A stretch of 64,000 nucleotides of DNA from Treponema bryantii NK4A124. Lineage in GTDB: Bacteria; Spirochaetota; Spirochaetia; Treponematales; Treponemataceae. This document shows positions 54,684 through 62,120 of this stretch, piece after piece. Every line of letters starts with the position of its first letter. The stretch's first letter is position 1. The DNA is taken from assembly GCF_000421345.1 (NCBI RefSeq), contig NZ_ATWV01000001.1, positions 341,486 to 405,485 of the forward strand. Reading direction: 5' to 3'. The notes below the pieces were generated by a model. The model did not search any database and had not been told where the DNA came from. It worked only from the letters and a program-made list of their open reading frames with translations. A program made the translations under genes and the position numbers.

Positions 54684-55577
54684 TTATTCCTTAACACCAC
54701 CGAGCATCATACCCTCTACGTAGTACTTCGAGATGAATGGGTAAACACAGATAATCGGCAGAGCCATGAGAACCATAGAACAAGACTTGATATTTGCGGC
54801 AATCTGCATCTTTTCTGCAGTAGCCTCTCCAGGATCAGCAGAAGTAGAAGCACCGGAAATAACAGTCTTAAGATAATAAGCAACCGGCCACATTTCCTTT
54901 TTATCAAGGTAAAGGAAGGCGTTATACCAGTTGTTCCAGTAACCAACAGCATTGAACAAAATCATTGTTGCAATAATAGGCATAGAAAGAGGAAGAACAA
55001 TACGTACAAAAATTCCAATAGGACTAAGTCCGTCCAGTTCTCCGGCTTCCTCGAGCTCGTGAGGGCAATCTGCAAAGAAAGACTTCATCAAAATGATATA
55101 ATAGGTACTCAAAAGCGATGGAATAATAAAGCCTGCAGTATGATTGATAAGATGCAGCTTCATCATCAAAACGTAGTTAGGAATCAAACCACCACCAAAG
55201 TACATTGTAAAGATTACAAACTTTGTAAGTACCTTATACCCCTTGAGTTCTTTCTTAGAAAGCGGATAAGCCATACAACAGCTGAAGACAAGAGAAAGGA
55301 TTGTTCCTAAAACAGAATAAACCAGAGTGTTCTTATAAGAATGCATGAACTCACCCTTTGCAAGAACCGATTTATAAGTTTCAATATTAAATCCAATTGG
55401 AATCAGATTTACTTTTCCAAGTGTAATAGCTTCTTCCGAAGAAAAAGACTGTGCCACAAGATACAAAAATGGATAAAGAGTTGCAGCACACACCAGAATC
55501 ATTATAATTGTATTGAACCATTTGAATACGATGTATCCTGAAGATTCCTTTACTTTTACACCAGTTTTTTCAGACAT
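54684..55577 (-). CDS. Carbohydrate ABC importer permease (LplC-like)
   Basis: 297 residues, six transmembrane helices starting with FNTIIMILVCAATLYPFLYL. The inner-membrane EAA loop that docks the ATPase is EEAGELDGLSPIGIFVRIVLPLSMP (consensus EAAxxDGAxxxxxFxxixlP). The N-terminal YLVAQSFSSEEAITLGKV is typical of LplC/YtcP proteins. It is 14 bp after the LplB-like gene and before the binding protein, forming one import system. Substrate not determinable from sequence. Confidence 0.92.
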   Translation of the reverse strand: MSEKTGVKVKESSGYIVFKWFNTIIMILVCAATLYPFLYLVAQSFSSEEAITLGKVNLIPIGFNIETYKSVLAKGEFMHSYKNTLVYSVLGTILSLVFSCCMAYPLSKKELKGYKVLTKFVIFTMYFGGGLIPNYVLMMKLHLINHTAGFIIPSLLSTYYIILMKSFFADCPHELEEAGELDGLSPIGIFVRIVLPLSMPIIATMILFNAVGYWNNWYNAFLYLDKKEMWPVAYYLKTVISGASTSADPGEATAEKMQIAANIKSCSMVLMALPIICVYPFISKYYVEGMMLGGVKE

Positions 55578-55591
55578 TTTTCAATTCCTCC

Positions 55592-56554
55592 TTACCACAA
55601 TCCCGATCCTGATACTTTCTTAGAAATCTTGTTAGCTATTGTAAGCAGGGTAAGATTCAACAAAGCTTCAAACAAACCTACAGCAGTAGCGTAACTGTAG
55701 TTACCAGAACCAAGACCCATTCGGAATACGAAGGTAGAAATAATATCTGCCGTCTCATAAGTCATAGGGTTATACAAAAGGAATACCTTTTCAAAGGCAC
55801 CACCCGAACCAACAAGGCCTCCGATATCAAGAATAAGCAAGGTAGTAATTGTAGGAAGGATACAAGGAATTGTTACGTGCCATACACGCTGGAAGTGATT
55901 AGCACCATCAACCTCTGCTGCTTCATAAAGAGAAGGATTGATTCCCGCAATAGCCGCAAGATACAAAATTGTACCCCATCCCAAAGCCTGCCATACACCG
56001 GAAATTACAAATATCGGATTAAAATACTGAGGGAAGGCAATGAAAGAAATCTTTTCACCGCCAAAATGTGCAACCAGCTGATTAAGAGGTCCACTTGTAG
56101 AAACAAGCTCGCGAATCATACCGGTAACGATTACCATAGAAATAAAGTGTGGAAGATAAGAAACAGTCTGAACAAACTTTTTCCACCAGAGCGCTTTAAT
56201 TTCGTTCAAAAGAAGAGCAAAAATCAAAGTCAGAGGGAAGCGCACAGCCAGATACGAAACATTAAGTACAAGAGTGTTTCGGAATGCACGCCAGAAGGTC
56301 TTATCACCAATGAACTGCTTAAAGTATTTAAGTCCACTCCACTTCTGACCAAAGAGGCTTCCTCCTGCACGGTAACGGCGGAAAGCAATAACGTTTCCGG
56401 CCATAGGAATATAGCGGAAGATGATGTAGTAGAGAACCGGAATCAAAAGCAGTGCATAGAACTGCCAGTATTTGCGCATGTACTTTTTGAACTCGCCTTT
56501 TTTAGCGGCAGCAGTTAATTCAGTACCTGCAAGCTTTTCTTTTTTCTTAAACAT
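55592..56554 (-). CDS. Carbohydrate ABC importer permease (LplB-like)
   Basis: 320 residues with six transmembrane helices. The EAA loop is present as YEAAEVDGANHFQRVWHVTIP. The N-terminus YALLLIPVLYYIIFRYIPMAGNVIAF and the C-terminal YNPMTYETADIISTFVFRMGL are characteristic of LplB/YtcP-type sugar permeases. First gene of the importer operon. A promoter with -10 TATAAC lies within a nested inverted repeat, the likely operator of the divergent GntR protein. A weak GGG site precedes the ATG. Confidence 0.92.
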   Translation of the reverse strand: MFKKKEKLAGTELTAAAKKGEFKKYMRKYWQFYALLLIPVLYYIIFRYIPMAGNVIAFRRYRAGGSLFGQKWSGLKYFKQFIGDKTFWRAFRNTLVLNVSYLAVRFPLTLIFALLLNEIKALWWKKFVQTVSYLPHFISMVIVTGMIRELVSTSGPLNQLVAHFGGEKISFIAFPQYFNPIFVISGVWQALGWGTILYLAAIAGINPSLYEAAEVDGANHFQRVWHVTIPCILPTITTLLILDIGGLVGSGGAFEKVFLLYNPMTYETADIISTFVFRMGLGSGNYSYATAVGLFEALLNLTLLTIANKISKKVSGSGLW

Positions 56555-56592
56555 TTTATTACCCGTTTTTCAGAATATGTGTTATAATCTAA

Positions 56593-56635
56593 ACAAGCGC
56601 AACTTGCATACTAGTACGCTTGTATAATTAGTATG
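56593..56635. promoter_or_regulatory. Nested inverted repeats, probable GntR operator
   Basis: ACAAGCG (56593-56599) pairs with CGCTTGT (56617-56623), and overlapping it CATACTA (56607-56613) pairs with TAGTATG (56629-56635). The block lies directly upstream of the -10 box (TATAAC, minus strand, 56586-56581) of the sugar importer and between it and the divergent GntR gene. Repression or activation by the GntR protein is inferred from position. Confidence 0.5.
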
Positions 56636-56694
56636 ATAAAGCATAATACAAAAAAGTCAAGAAAAAAGTGTTCTTCGATAAGAAAAAAGCATTA

Positions 56695-56723
56695 TTGACG
56701 ATATGGATAAGACTGAATAAAAT
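56695..56723 (+). promoter_or_regulatory. Promoter of the GntR gene, very short leader
   Basis: TTGACG (56695-56700), 17 nt, TAAAAT (56718-56723). The ATG at 56736 follows 12 nt after the -10 box, leaving a leader of about 5-6 nt. Confidence 0.6.
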
Positions 56724-56735
56724 ATTAGGATTGTT

Positions 56736-57410
56736 ATGAAAAACACAGAAAAACTTGAAAAAGAAACAAACCGTGAATATGCCCTCCGTGTTATAAGGGC
56801 AAACATCATTAACCTTGAACTTGCTCCGGGCAGCATGATTAGTGAGCAGGATATTGCAAACGAACTGAACCTTTCACGAACACCTGTGCACGAAGCAATG
56901 CAGGAGCTTTCTTCTACTAAAATTATTGAAATTCTCCCTCAGAGAGGCAGCCATGTAAGCCTTATTGATATGGCTCATGTTGATGAAGCCGTTTTCGTTC
57001 GTGCAACAATTGAATCTGCAATTACAGAAATGGCATGTCAGCAGGCAAATGAAAAGGATATTCAGGAGCTGGAAGAAAATGTAACTCTTCAGCAGTTCTA
57101 TTACGAAAAGAATAATCTGGACAAGATTATGGAACTGGATAATGCCTTCCACGAAAAGATGTATAGGATTACCAATAAAATGCAGTGTCATTATATGGTA
57201 AGACTTATGAGTATTCACTATGACAGAATCCGAGAACTCACACTTCACTCTTTTAATGCTGAAAGGATTATCAAGGAACACGAAGAAATTCTGGAAGCTT
57301 TCAAAGCTAAGGATGCTGCAGCTGCAAGAAAAGCTTTGGATAAACATCTTTCACGAAAGCATATTCAGGAAGATGAAATTAAGAAAAAGTACCCTCAGTA
57401 CTTTGCATAA
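56736..57410 (+). CDS. GntR-family regulator (FadR/FCD subfamily)
   Basis: 224 residues. Winged helix at residues about 30-75 (ISEQDIANELNLSRTPVHEA, then LPQRGSHVSLID). The FCD ligand-binding domain (about 85-215) carries the metal/ligand residues Asp and His in LDNAFHEKMYRITNK, His in MVRLMSIHYDR and a His in ALDKHLSRKH. Such regulators sense small carboxylates or sugar acids. It is divergent from the LplB/LplC importer operon, which it probably controls through the nested repeat at 56593-56635. A strong terminator follows the stop. Confidence 0.9.
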   Translation: MKNTEKLEKETNREYALRVIRANIINLELAPGSMISEQDIANELNLSRTPVHEAMQELSSTKIIEILPQRGSHVSLIDMAHVDEAVFVRATIESAITEMACQQANEKDIQELEENVTLQQFYYEKNNLDKIMELDNAFHEKMYRITNKMQCHYMVRLMSIHYDRIRELTLHSFNAERIIKEHEEILEAFKAKDAAAARKALDKHLSRKHIQEDEIKKKYPQYFA

Positions 57411-57428
57411 AAGATTTAGAAACATGAA

Positions 57429-57457
57429 AAATCCCGAAAAAAATCGGGATTTTTTTT
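57429..57457 (+). terminator. Terminator of the GntR gene
   Basis: AATCCCGA (57429-57436) pairs with TCGGGATT (57444-57451), loop of A residues, followed by a T7 run. Confidence 0.9.
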
Positions 57458-57518
57458 ATTTTTTCTATCTCAGATTATTGACACAAATCCTCGATTCGTG
57501 TAATATAACAAACATCAC

Positions 57519-57592
57519 GCGGGCGTAGCGAAGCTGGTTATCGCGCTGGCCTGTCACGCCGGAGATCGCGGGTTCGAGCCCCGCCGCTCGCG
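57519..57592 (+). tRNA. tRNA-Asp (GTC)
   Basis: A full cloverleaf: acceptor GCGGGCG/CGCTCGC (one G-T pair), D-stem GCGA/TCGC, anticodon stem CTGGC/GCCGG with loop CTGTCAC (anticodon GTC), T-arm GCGGG-TTCGAGC-CCCGC, discriminator G. The CCA end is not encoded. Transcribed in the same direction as the tRNA-Pro that follows after a terminator. Confidence 0.95.
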
Positions 57593-57594
57593 CT

Positions 57595-57625
57595 AAGCCT
57601 TCCATTCATCGGAAGGCTTTTTTTT
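57595..57625 (+). terminator. Terminator of tRNA-Asp
   Basis: AAGCCTTCC and GGAAGGCTT form a perfect 9-bp stem with a 7-nt loop, followed by T8, three bases after the tRNA end. Confidence 0.92.
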
Positions 57626-57646
57626 ATCATCTTTTGTATTTTTTTT

Positions 57647-57719
57647 CGGGTATTAGCGCAGCTGGTAGCGCGCGACGTTCGGGACGTTGAGGTCGCTGGT
57701 TCGAATCCAGTATACCCGA
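57647..57719 (+). tRNA. tRNA-Pro (CGG)
   Basis: Cloverleaf: acceptor CGGGTAT/ATACCCG, D-arm GCGC-AGCTGGTA-GCGC, anticodon stem CGACG/CGTTG with loop TTCGGGA (anticodon CGG), T-arm GCTGG-TTCGAAT-CCAGT, discriminator A. No encoded CCA. It ends 3 bp before the stop codon of the convergent HD-GYP gene, and no separate terminator is visible. Confidence 0.95.
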
Positions 57720-57722
57720 TTA

Positions 57723-58970
57723 TTATTCTTCTTCTGTTTTTTCTCTCAGCAGATAATCCACATCTGCATCAATGATTTCCAGCATCTTGTCTGCTACTGC
57801 CGGGTCGAATTGACTTCCCTTCTGATTTTTAATTTCTGCACGAACCTGAGCCTGTGGCAAAGAACTTCGGTAACTTCGGTTTGAGGTCATTGCATCGTAG
57901 GCATCTGCTACGCTGATAATTTTTGCATATTCGGGAATAGCTGCGGCAGTAAGTCCATCCGGATATCCTGTGCCGTCAATCCGTTCATGATGCCAGCGGA
58001 CACCGTTTTTAAGATTGGGAAGAATCGAAATACTTTTCAAAATCTCATATCCAATCTGGGGATGCTTTTTAATTTCTGCATATTCTTCATCAGTCAGTTT
58101 ATCCTGTTTATTGATAATCCAGTCTGGAATACCAATCTTACCAATATCATGAAGCAGGGCAAAAAGATAAATTTTCTGCTGTTCTTTCTCATCCTTTCCA
58201 AGAGCAGCTGCCAGCATTTTTGAATACTCCGCTACCCTTCTGGAATGTCCGCTTGTATATTTATCTTTAGCATCAATAGTTGTAGCAAGGGCCTGGGTAA
58301 GTTCAATAAGCAGTTTTTCAGAATTATTTTTTTCTTCCTTCAGTTCCTTTGTCCGCTCTTCTACTTGCTGCTGCAGACTGTTCTGTAATTCAATCAGATT
58401 ATTAAAAAGTATATTTCTATTGCTTTCAACCTTTGACAGGCGAAGCTTTATGATTATCGCGAAAATAAACTCAATCATATAAAGCAGAGGAAAACGAACC
58501 CGCATTGTATCTGAAAACTGATAACAGAAATGATAAAGGGGTGTCCAGAAGCCTAATATTACCAGAAGAATATAAACAGAGTTTACTATATAAAACACCC
58601 TTTTTTGATTAGCAAAAAAAGTAAAAAGTGAAATTATACACATCCAGAAAATACCAAAACCTTCCTGCCCACCGGTAAGCAGAAAAACAATTTCCATTAC
58701 AATACTAAGAATGTATCCTAATACAAGAAAGAAGTGAGGCTTTTTGCTTATCAGAGTTACAATAAAAGAAATAAGAAAAAGAGGGCCATAAGTCAGACTG
58801 ACAATAACCATTGCATGATTGCCCTCAATATGAGTGGTTATGGCCATAATAACGCCCAGCACAAACATAGTAGCCGAAACAACCTTAGCAAGCAGCAGTG
58901 TCATTTTGTCATCAGATAAAAATTTTTTTTTTAATTCGTCTGTTGTAGAAATCTCTTTAGTATCTGGCAT
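57723..58970 (-). CDS. HD-GYP-domain cyclic-di-GMP phosphodiesterase
   Basis: 415 residues. The N-terminal half has six or seven hydrophobic helices (for example FLVLGYILSIVMEIVFLLTG), then a short coiled coil. The HD-GYP domain (about 235-400) shows HSRRVAEYSKMLA, the metal pair HDIGKIGIPDWI, HPQIGYEIL and HHERIDGTGYPDGL, all catalytic residues in place. Such enzymes degrade c-di-GMP, regulating motility and surface attachment. Cytoplasmic catalytic domain on a membrane base. Promoter TTGAAT-17-TATAAT lies 9 nt before the ATG, overlapping the promoter of the divergent gene at 59032. Confidence 0.92.
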   Translation of the reverse strand: MPDTKEISTTDELKKKFLSDDKMTLLLAKVVSATMFVLGVIMAITTHIEGNHAMVIVSLTYGPLFLISFIVTLISKKPHFFLVLGYILSIVMEIVFLLTGGQEGFGIFWMCIISLFTFFANQKRVFYIVNSVYILLVILGFWTPLYHFCYQFSDTMRVRFPLLYMIEFIFAIIIKLRLSKVESNRNILFNNLIELQNSLQQQVEERTKELKEEKNNSEKLLIELTQALATTIDAKDKYTSGHSRRVAEYSKMLAAALGKDEKEQQKIYLFALLHDIGKIGIPDWIINKQDKLTDEEYAEIKKHPQIGYEILKSISILPNLKNGVRWHHERIDGTGYPDGLTAAAIPEYAKIISVADAYDAMTSNRSYRSSLPQAQVRAEIKNQKGSQFDPAVADKMLEIIDADVDYLLREKTEEE

Positions 58971-58979
58971 ATTGATTTA

Positions 58980-59008
58980 ATTATAAACGATAAAACTTGA
59001 CAATTCAA
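58980..59008 (-). promoter_or_regulatory. HD-GYP promoter, leaderless type
   Basis: On the minus strand TTGAAT (59008-59003), 17 nt, TATAAT (58985-58980), and ATG 9 nt later at 58970. It has the same elements and spacing as the deoC promoter and interleaves with the plus-strand promoter at 58997-59024. Confidence 0.6.
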
Positions 59009-59024
59009 ACAATAACGATATATT
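58997..59024 (+). promoter_or_regulatory. Promoter of the 177-residue gene, leaderless type
   Basis: TTGACA (58997-59002), 16 nt, TATATT (59019-59024), and the ATG at 59032 only 7 nt after the -10 box, with no Shine-Dalgarno site. Confidence 0.65.
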
Positions 59025-59031
59025 TATTTTT

Positions 59032-59565
59032 ATGTCGGAAAAAAGAAATCTTGCACAATCTGTAGCTGCATTTACAAAAAAGTTTTCAAAGCTTAATGAT
59101 GAAGATAAAGAGCTGCAACAGACTCCCCTATCTAAAGACAAAATTCTCCAGGAAGAAATAAAGCTCCGTGAAGCAGAAAGAGAAGAGAGCTTGCGTCGTC
59201 GTTTTTCTGATTTTATGGAGCCTCGCACTCAGGACATTGAACAGGACGAGGAAAATCTTTTACAGGCTTACCAGCTTTTCTGCAAACTCCAGGACCTATG
59301 TGAGGCCACTAAACAAGAAAAGTCCACTGCACGACTTCACTCCCTTAAAATTGAAAGCCCCCTCTGCAAACGTGATGATTACACTCTCAGCGAGAATATG
59401 GCATTTTTGAGACTCTGGTTTTTGCAGACAAATCCGGATGCAAATGTTGTACCGGAGTTTATACGAGACGAAAACGGACTCTTTTACCTTGAATTTACAG
59501 ACAAAGAACTTTGGACTCCAAACAGTCTAGAGAAAGAGATTACCACACTGATTGGGAATTACTAA
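59032..59565 (+). CDS. Hypothetical charged cytoplasmic protein (177 aa)
   Basis: No signal or membrane segment. The first 75 residues are strongly charged and helical (KILQEEIKLREAEREESLRR), possibly a coiled coil. A second helical part (ENLLQAYQLFCKLQDLCEATK) follows, then a compact C-terminal unit with YTLSENMAFLRLWFLQTNPD and GLFYLEFTDKELW. No family is recognised. It shares its promoter interval with the divergent HD-GYP gene and precedes rpsU by about 170 bp. The message is predicted leaderless. Function unknown. Confidence 0.65.
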   Translation: MSEKRNLAQSVAAFTKKFSKLNDEDKELQQTPLSKDKILQEEIKLREAEREESLRRRFSDFMEPRTQDIEQDEENLLQAYQLFCKLQDLCEATKQEKSTARLHSLKIESPLCKRDDYTLSENMAFLRLWFLQTNPDANVVPEFIRDENGLFYLEFTDKELWTPNSLEKEITTLIGNY

Positions 59566-59589
59566 CGTAATTCCATATTAAATTATATA

Positions 59590-59645
59590 AGATTTTGCGT
59601 TAGCAAAATCAAATCCGTGTGGTGATTAATTTTATATCAGCACAC
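59590..59645. other. Two hairpins upstream of the rpsU promoter
   Basis: GATTTTGC/GCAAAATC (59590-59609, loop GTTA) and GTGTG/CACAC (about 59612-59645) with inner TGAT/ATCA. They lie between the hypothetical gene and the rpsU promoter and may terminate the former, although T-tracts are lacking. Confidence 0.4.
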
Positions 59646-59653
59646 TTCTTATA

Positions 59654-59682
59654 TTGATTAATTTTTCTTTTTATATTATATT
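59654..59682 (+). promoter_or_regulatory. rpsU promoter
   Basis: TTGATT (59654-59659), 17 nt, TATATT (59677-59682). It gives a leader of about 50 nt, unlike the leaderless promoters nearby. Confidence 0.6.
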
Positions 59683-59721
59683 ATCTCTCACATTATTTTT
59701 TTAACGACGGAACCACCGGAA

Positions 59722-59732
59722 AAAGGAGGTGA
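59722..59732 (+). promoter_or_regulatory. Extended Shine-Dalgarno of rpsU
   Basis: AAAGGAGGTGA is an 11-nt perfect complement to the canonical 16S 3' end, 7 nt before the ATG at 59740. It is the longest match in the window. The preceding ACCACC (59712-59717) can pair with GGAGGT (59725-59730) around a 7-nt loop with one mismatch, so the site could be masked. Confidence 0.8.
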
Positions 59733-59739
59733 ATACAGT

Positions 59740-59946
59740 ATGGCAACAATCATGGTTGATGATTCAGAAAACCTTGAAAAAGCAATCAAACGCTTTAAGC
59801 GCATGGTTGAAAAAGAAGGCATTATCCGCGAATACAAAAAGCGCGAATACTTCGAAAAACCTTCTGCTACCCTCCACCAGAAGAAGACTACTCTCGAGAG
59901 AAAGCTTCTTAACAAGAGACGTAAGACAGAGAAGAAGGACTACTAG
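59740..59946 (+). CDS. rpsU: 30S ribosomal protein bS21
   Basis: 68 residues with the family pattern: [34 protein letters not shown] and a Lys/Arg-rich tail ([16 protein letters not shown]). bS21 sits near the 16S 3' end and anti-Shine-Dalgarno region and helps initiation. The unusually complete ribosome-binding site and possible masking hairpin suggest autoregulation, as described for some Bacteroidota where bS21 itself affects anti-SD access. The transfer to this organism is inference. A bidirectional terminator lies just after it. Confidence 0.96.
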   Translation: MATIMVDDSENLEKAIKRFKRMVEKEGIIREYKKREYFEKPSATLHQKKTTLERKLLNKRRKTEKKDY

Positions 59947-59963
59947 TTTAGTTCTCTAATAAC

Positions 59964-59988
59964 AAAGCCCGGCTTAACACCGGGCTTT
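59964..59988. terminator. Bidirectional terminator between rpsU and the chemotaxis receptor
   Basis: AAAGCCCGG (59964-59972) and CCGGGCTTT (59980-59988) form a perfect 9-bp stem. T/A flanks serve both the plus-strand rpsU and the minus-strand receptor operon. Confidence 0.88.
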
Positions 59989-60002
59989 ATCATTTAACCA
60001 TC

Positions 60003-62099
60003 CTATACCTTAAACAAATCTATCTGACCGCCAATCTGACCAACCGCAGCCTCAACACTGTTTGCAATTTCAGAAAGCGCATTACTTGTTTCCTTAATAT
60101 CACCGGCACTCGAAGAAATCTTATCCATACTATCCCGGATTACTCCGGTAGTATTTCGCAGCTGATCAATTTCAACAAGAATAGATTTATTACCTTCGGC
60201 CATTTCGTGAGAAGCAGCCCTAACCTCACTTGTATTGTCATTCATAAGCTTAAGTGCATCACCAATCTGCTTGGAACCTTCCTGCTGTTCTTCCATAGCA
60301 CCCTTAATCTGAAGCACCAGCTGCTGGGTCTGGGTAATGGAATTACTTACTTCCACGAACATATCTGTAGAAGCCTGAGAAGCACTTACTACATCATTAA
60401 TAGAACCTTCAATCTTCAAAAGCTCCTCGCGGATTGTCTTAGACTGAGCACTTGAAGTTTCAGAAAGCTTACGAATTTCATCGGCAACAACAGAGAAGCC
60501 CTTTCCGGCCTCACCCGCATGAGCCGCCTCAATAGCTGCGTTCATAGCAAGAAGGTTTGTCTGGCCGGCAATATCACTGATTGTCTTATTGGCAGTCTGC
60601 AGGGCTTTAGACTGTTCTTCAATATTACGGATTCGCTGGTTTACATCATTCTGGCGCTGAATACCGGCTTCTGTATTCTGAATAAGAGCATCAAAAGACT
60701 GGGCCATATATCCGACAGAATTGTTTACACTGCTGATATTTCCAATCATCTCTTCTACGGCAGCACTTGCTTCTACTACACCACTCGACTGAGTTTCAAT
60801 CATATTCTCAAGAGACTGAATGTTCTGGGCAATCTCTTCTACAGCACTTACTGTCTGAGATACGCTGTTTGCCTGATTTTCAACCTGAGATCCAATATCA
60901 TTCAAGTCTCCAATGATTGCCTCTATAGACTGACCATTTTCTCCAATACGCTGCTGAAGTCCTAAGTTTACGTCTCCAAGGATTTCCTTTGAATCCTTAA
61001 CCCCGCCGATAATTGTACGAAGTTTTTCCATAAAGGCATTAAAGCCGTCCCCAAGAGCACCAATTTCATTATTGCTTTTTACAACAATCTGTTGTGTAAG
61101 GTCAGCCTCTCCCGAAGCAATATCATGAATAGATTCCTGCACTATCTTAAGAGGTTTTACTGCAGCAATCATCATCAATGAACATGCGACAGAAACTATT
61201 ATTCCTACAAGAATACTGATAATGAGAATGATGGTTCTCATTTTATTACCAACCGCTTCAATCTGCTTTTGAGGAATTGTCAGAATTGCAGACCAAGGTG
61301 TTCCCTGAACCGGGGCATAAGAAGCAAAGGTAAGTACACCATTCGGATCCCTGTAATAACCTTCTCCCGACTCTCCGGCACAGGCTTTTACTGCAATTGT
61401 ATCAAGCCCGGAAAAGCCCGCCTTATCACTGTAAGAAAGGTCCATATATTTACTCATACCACGGATATGAGAAATAAGAACTCCGTTAGAACCGACAAGA
61501 ATCGCCTTTCCTTCCTGCCCCATAGAAAGCTCACTGACCATCTTATCAATTTCATTAAGCTTAACCGCGCCGGCAAAAACACCAATCAGACTACCTGCCG
61601 CATTATAGGCTGGTCTTGCAATGTAATAGCAGACACTTCCATCGACCTGAAAATCAATATCCGAAACATAAAGCTCTTTTTTATCATTCATGATAGAACG
61701 GAAAAAAGGCTTGGAAATTACAGTCAGAATTCTTCCGTCACTTGCATAACCAACCCCATCCGGAGTACAGAACATAACATAATTAAACAAAGGATTTCTG
61801 ATATTTTCATGTGATAAAAGCCATGCAATAATACGGTCTGCATTACCTGCCTTCGTAACATCATTATCAGAATAGATACGAAGATCATTTACAAGAACCT
61901 CATTCCAGTTCTGAATTTTTCCTGCATCCTCGGTAATTACCTTCTCACTGAAGTCTGAATAATCTCTCTGAGAATAGGCTTTTACACTCTTTACAATAAA
62001 GATATTCTGAAGCACAAATGACACAACCAGAATCGCAAGAATATAAAGCGAGAACTGCATAGCCAGATGAGCATATTTTCTTTTCTTAGTTTCTTCCAT
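60003..62099 (-). CDS. Methyl-accepting chemotaxis protein with dCache sensor
   Basis: 698 residues: TM1 ([21 protein letters not shown]), a periplasmic dCache sensor (about 40-285, with [14 protein letters not shown] and [20 protein letters not shown]), TM2 ([20 protein letters not shown]), HAMP, and a long signalling coiled coil whose tip is [20 protein letters not shown], then [16 protein letters not shown]. It controls CheA and swimming. The C-terminus (GGQIDLFKV) lacks a CheR-binding pentapeptide. Preceded by an oligopeptide-binding lipoprotein in the same operon, which may present the ligand to the sensor. GAGAGGAA lies 7 nt before the ATG. Confidence 0.94.
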   Translation of the reverse strand: MEETKKRKYAHLAMQFSLYILAILVVSFVLQNIFIVKSVKAYSQRDYSDFSEKVITEDAGKIQNWNEVLVNDLRIYSDNDVTKAGNADRIIAWLLSHENIRNPLFNYVMFCTPDGVGYASDGRILTVISKPFFRSIMNDKKELYVSDIDFQVDGSVCYYIARPAYNAAGSLIGVFAGAVKLNEIDKMVSELSMGQEGKAILVGSNGVLISHIRGMSKYMDLSYSDKAGFSGLDTIAVKACAGESGEGYYRDPNGVLTFASYAPVQGTPWSAILTIPQKQIEAVGNKMRTIILIISILVGIIVSVACSLMMIAAVKPLKIVQESIHDIASGEADLTQQIVVKSNNEIGALGDGFNAFMEKLRTIIGGVKDSKEILGDVNLGLQQRIGENGQSIEAIIGDLNDIGSQVENQANSVSQTVSAVEEIAQNIQSLENMIETQSSGVVEASAAVEEMIGNISSVNNSVGYMAQSFDALIQNTEAGIQRQNDVNQRIRNIEEQSKALQTANKTISDIAGQTNLLAMNAAIEAAHAGEAGKGFSVVADEIRKLSETSSAQSKTIREELLKIEGSINDVVSASQASTDMFVEVSNSITQTQQLVLQIKGAMEEQQEGSKQIGDALKLMNDNTSEVRAASHEMAEGNKSILVEIDQLRNTTGVIRDSMDKISSSAGDIKETSNALSEIANSVEAAVGQIGGQIDLFKV

Positions 62100-62120
62100 A
62101 AATAATTCCTCTCTTTCGCT

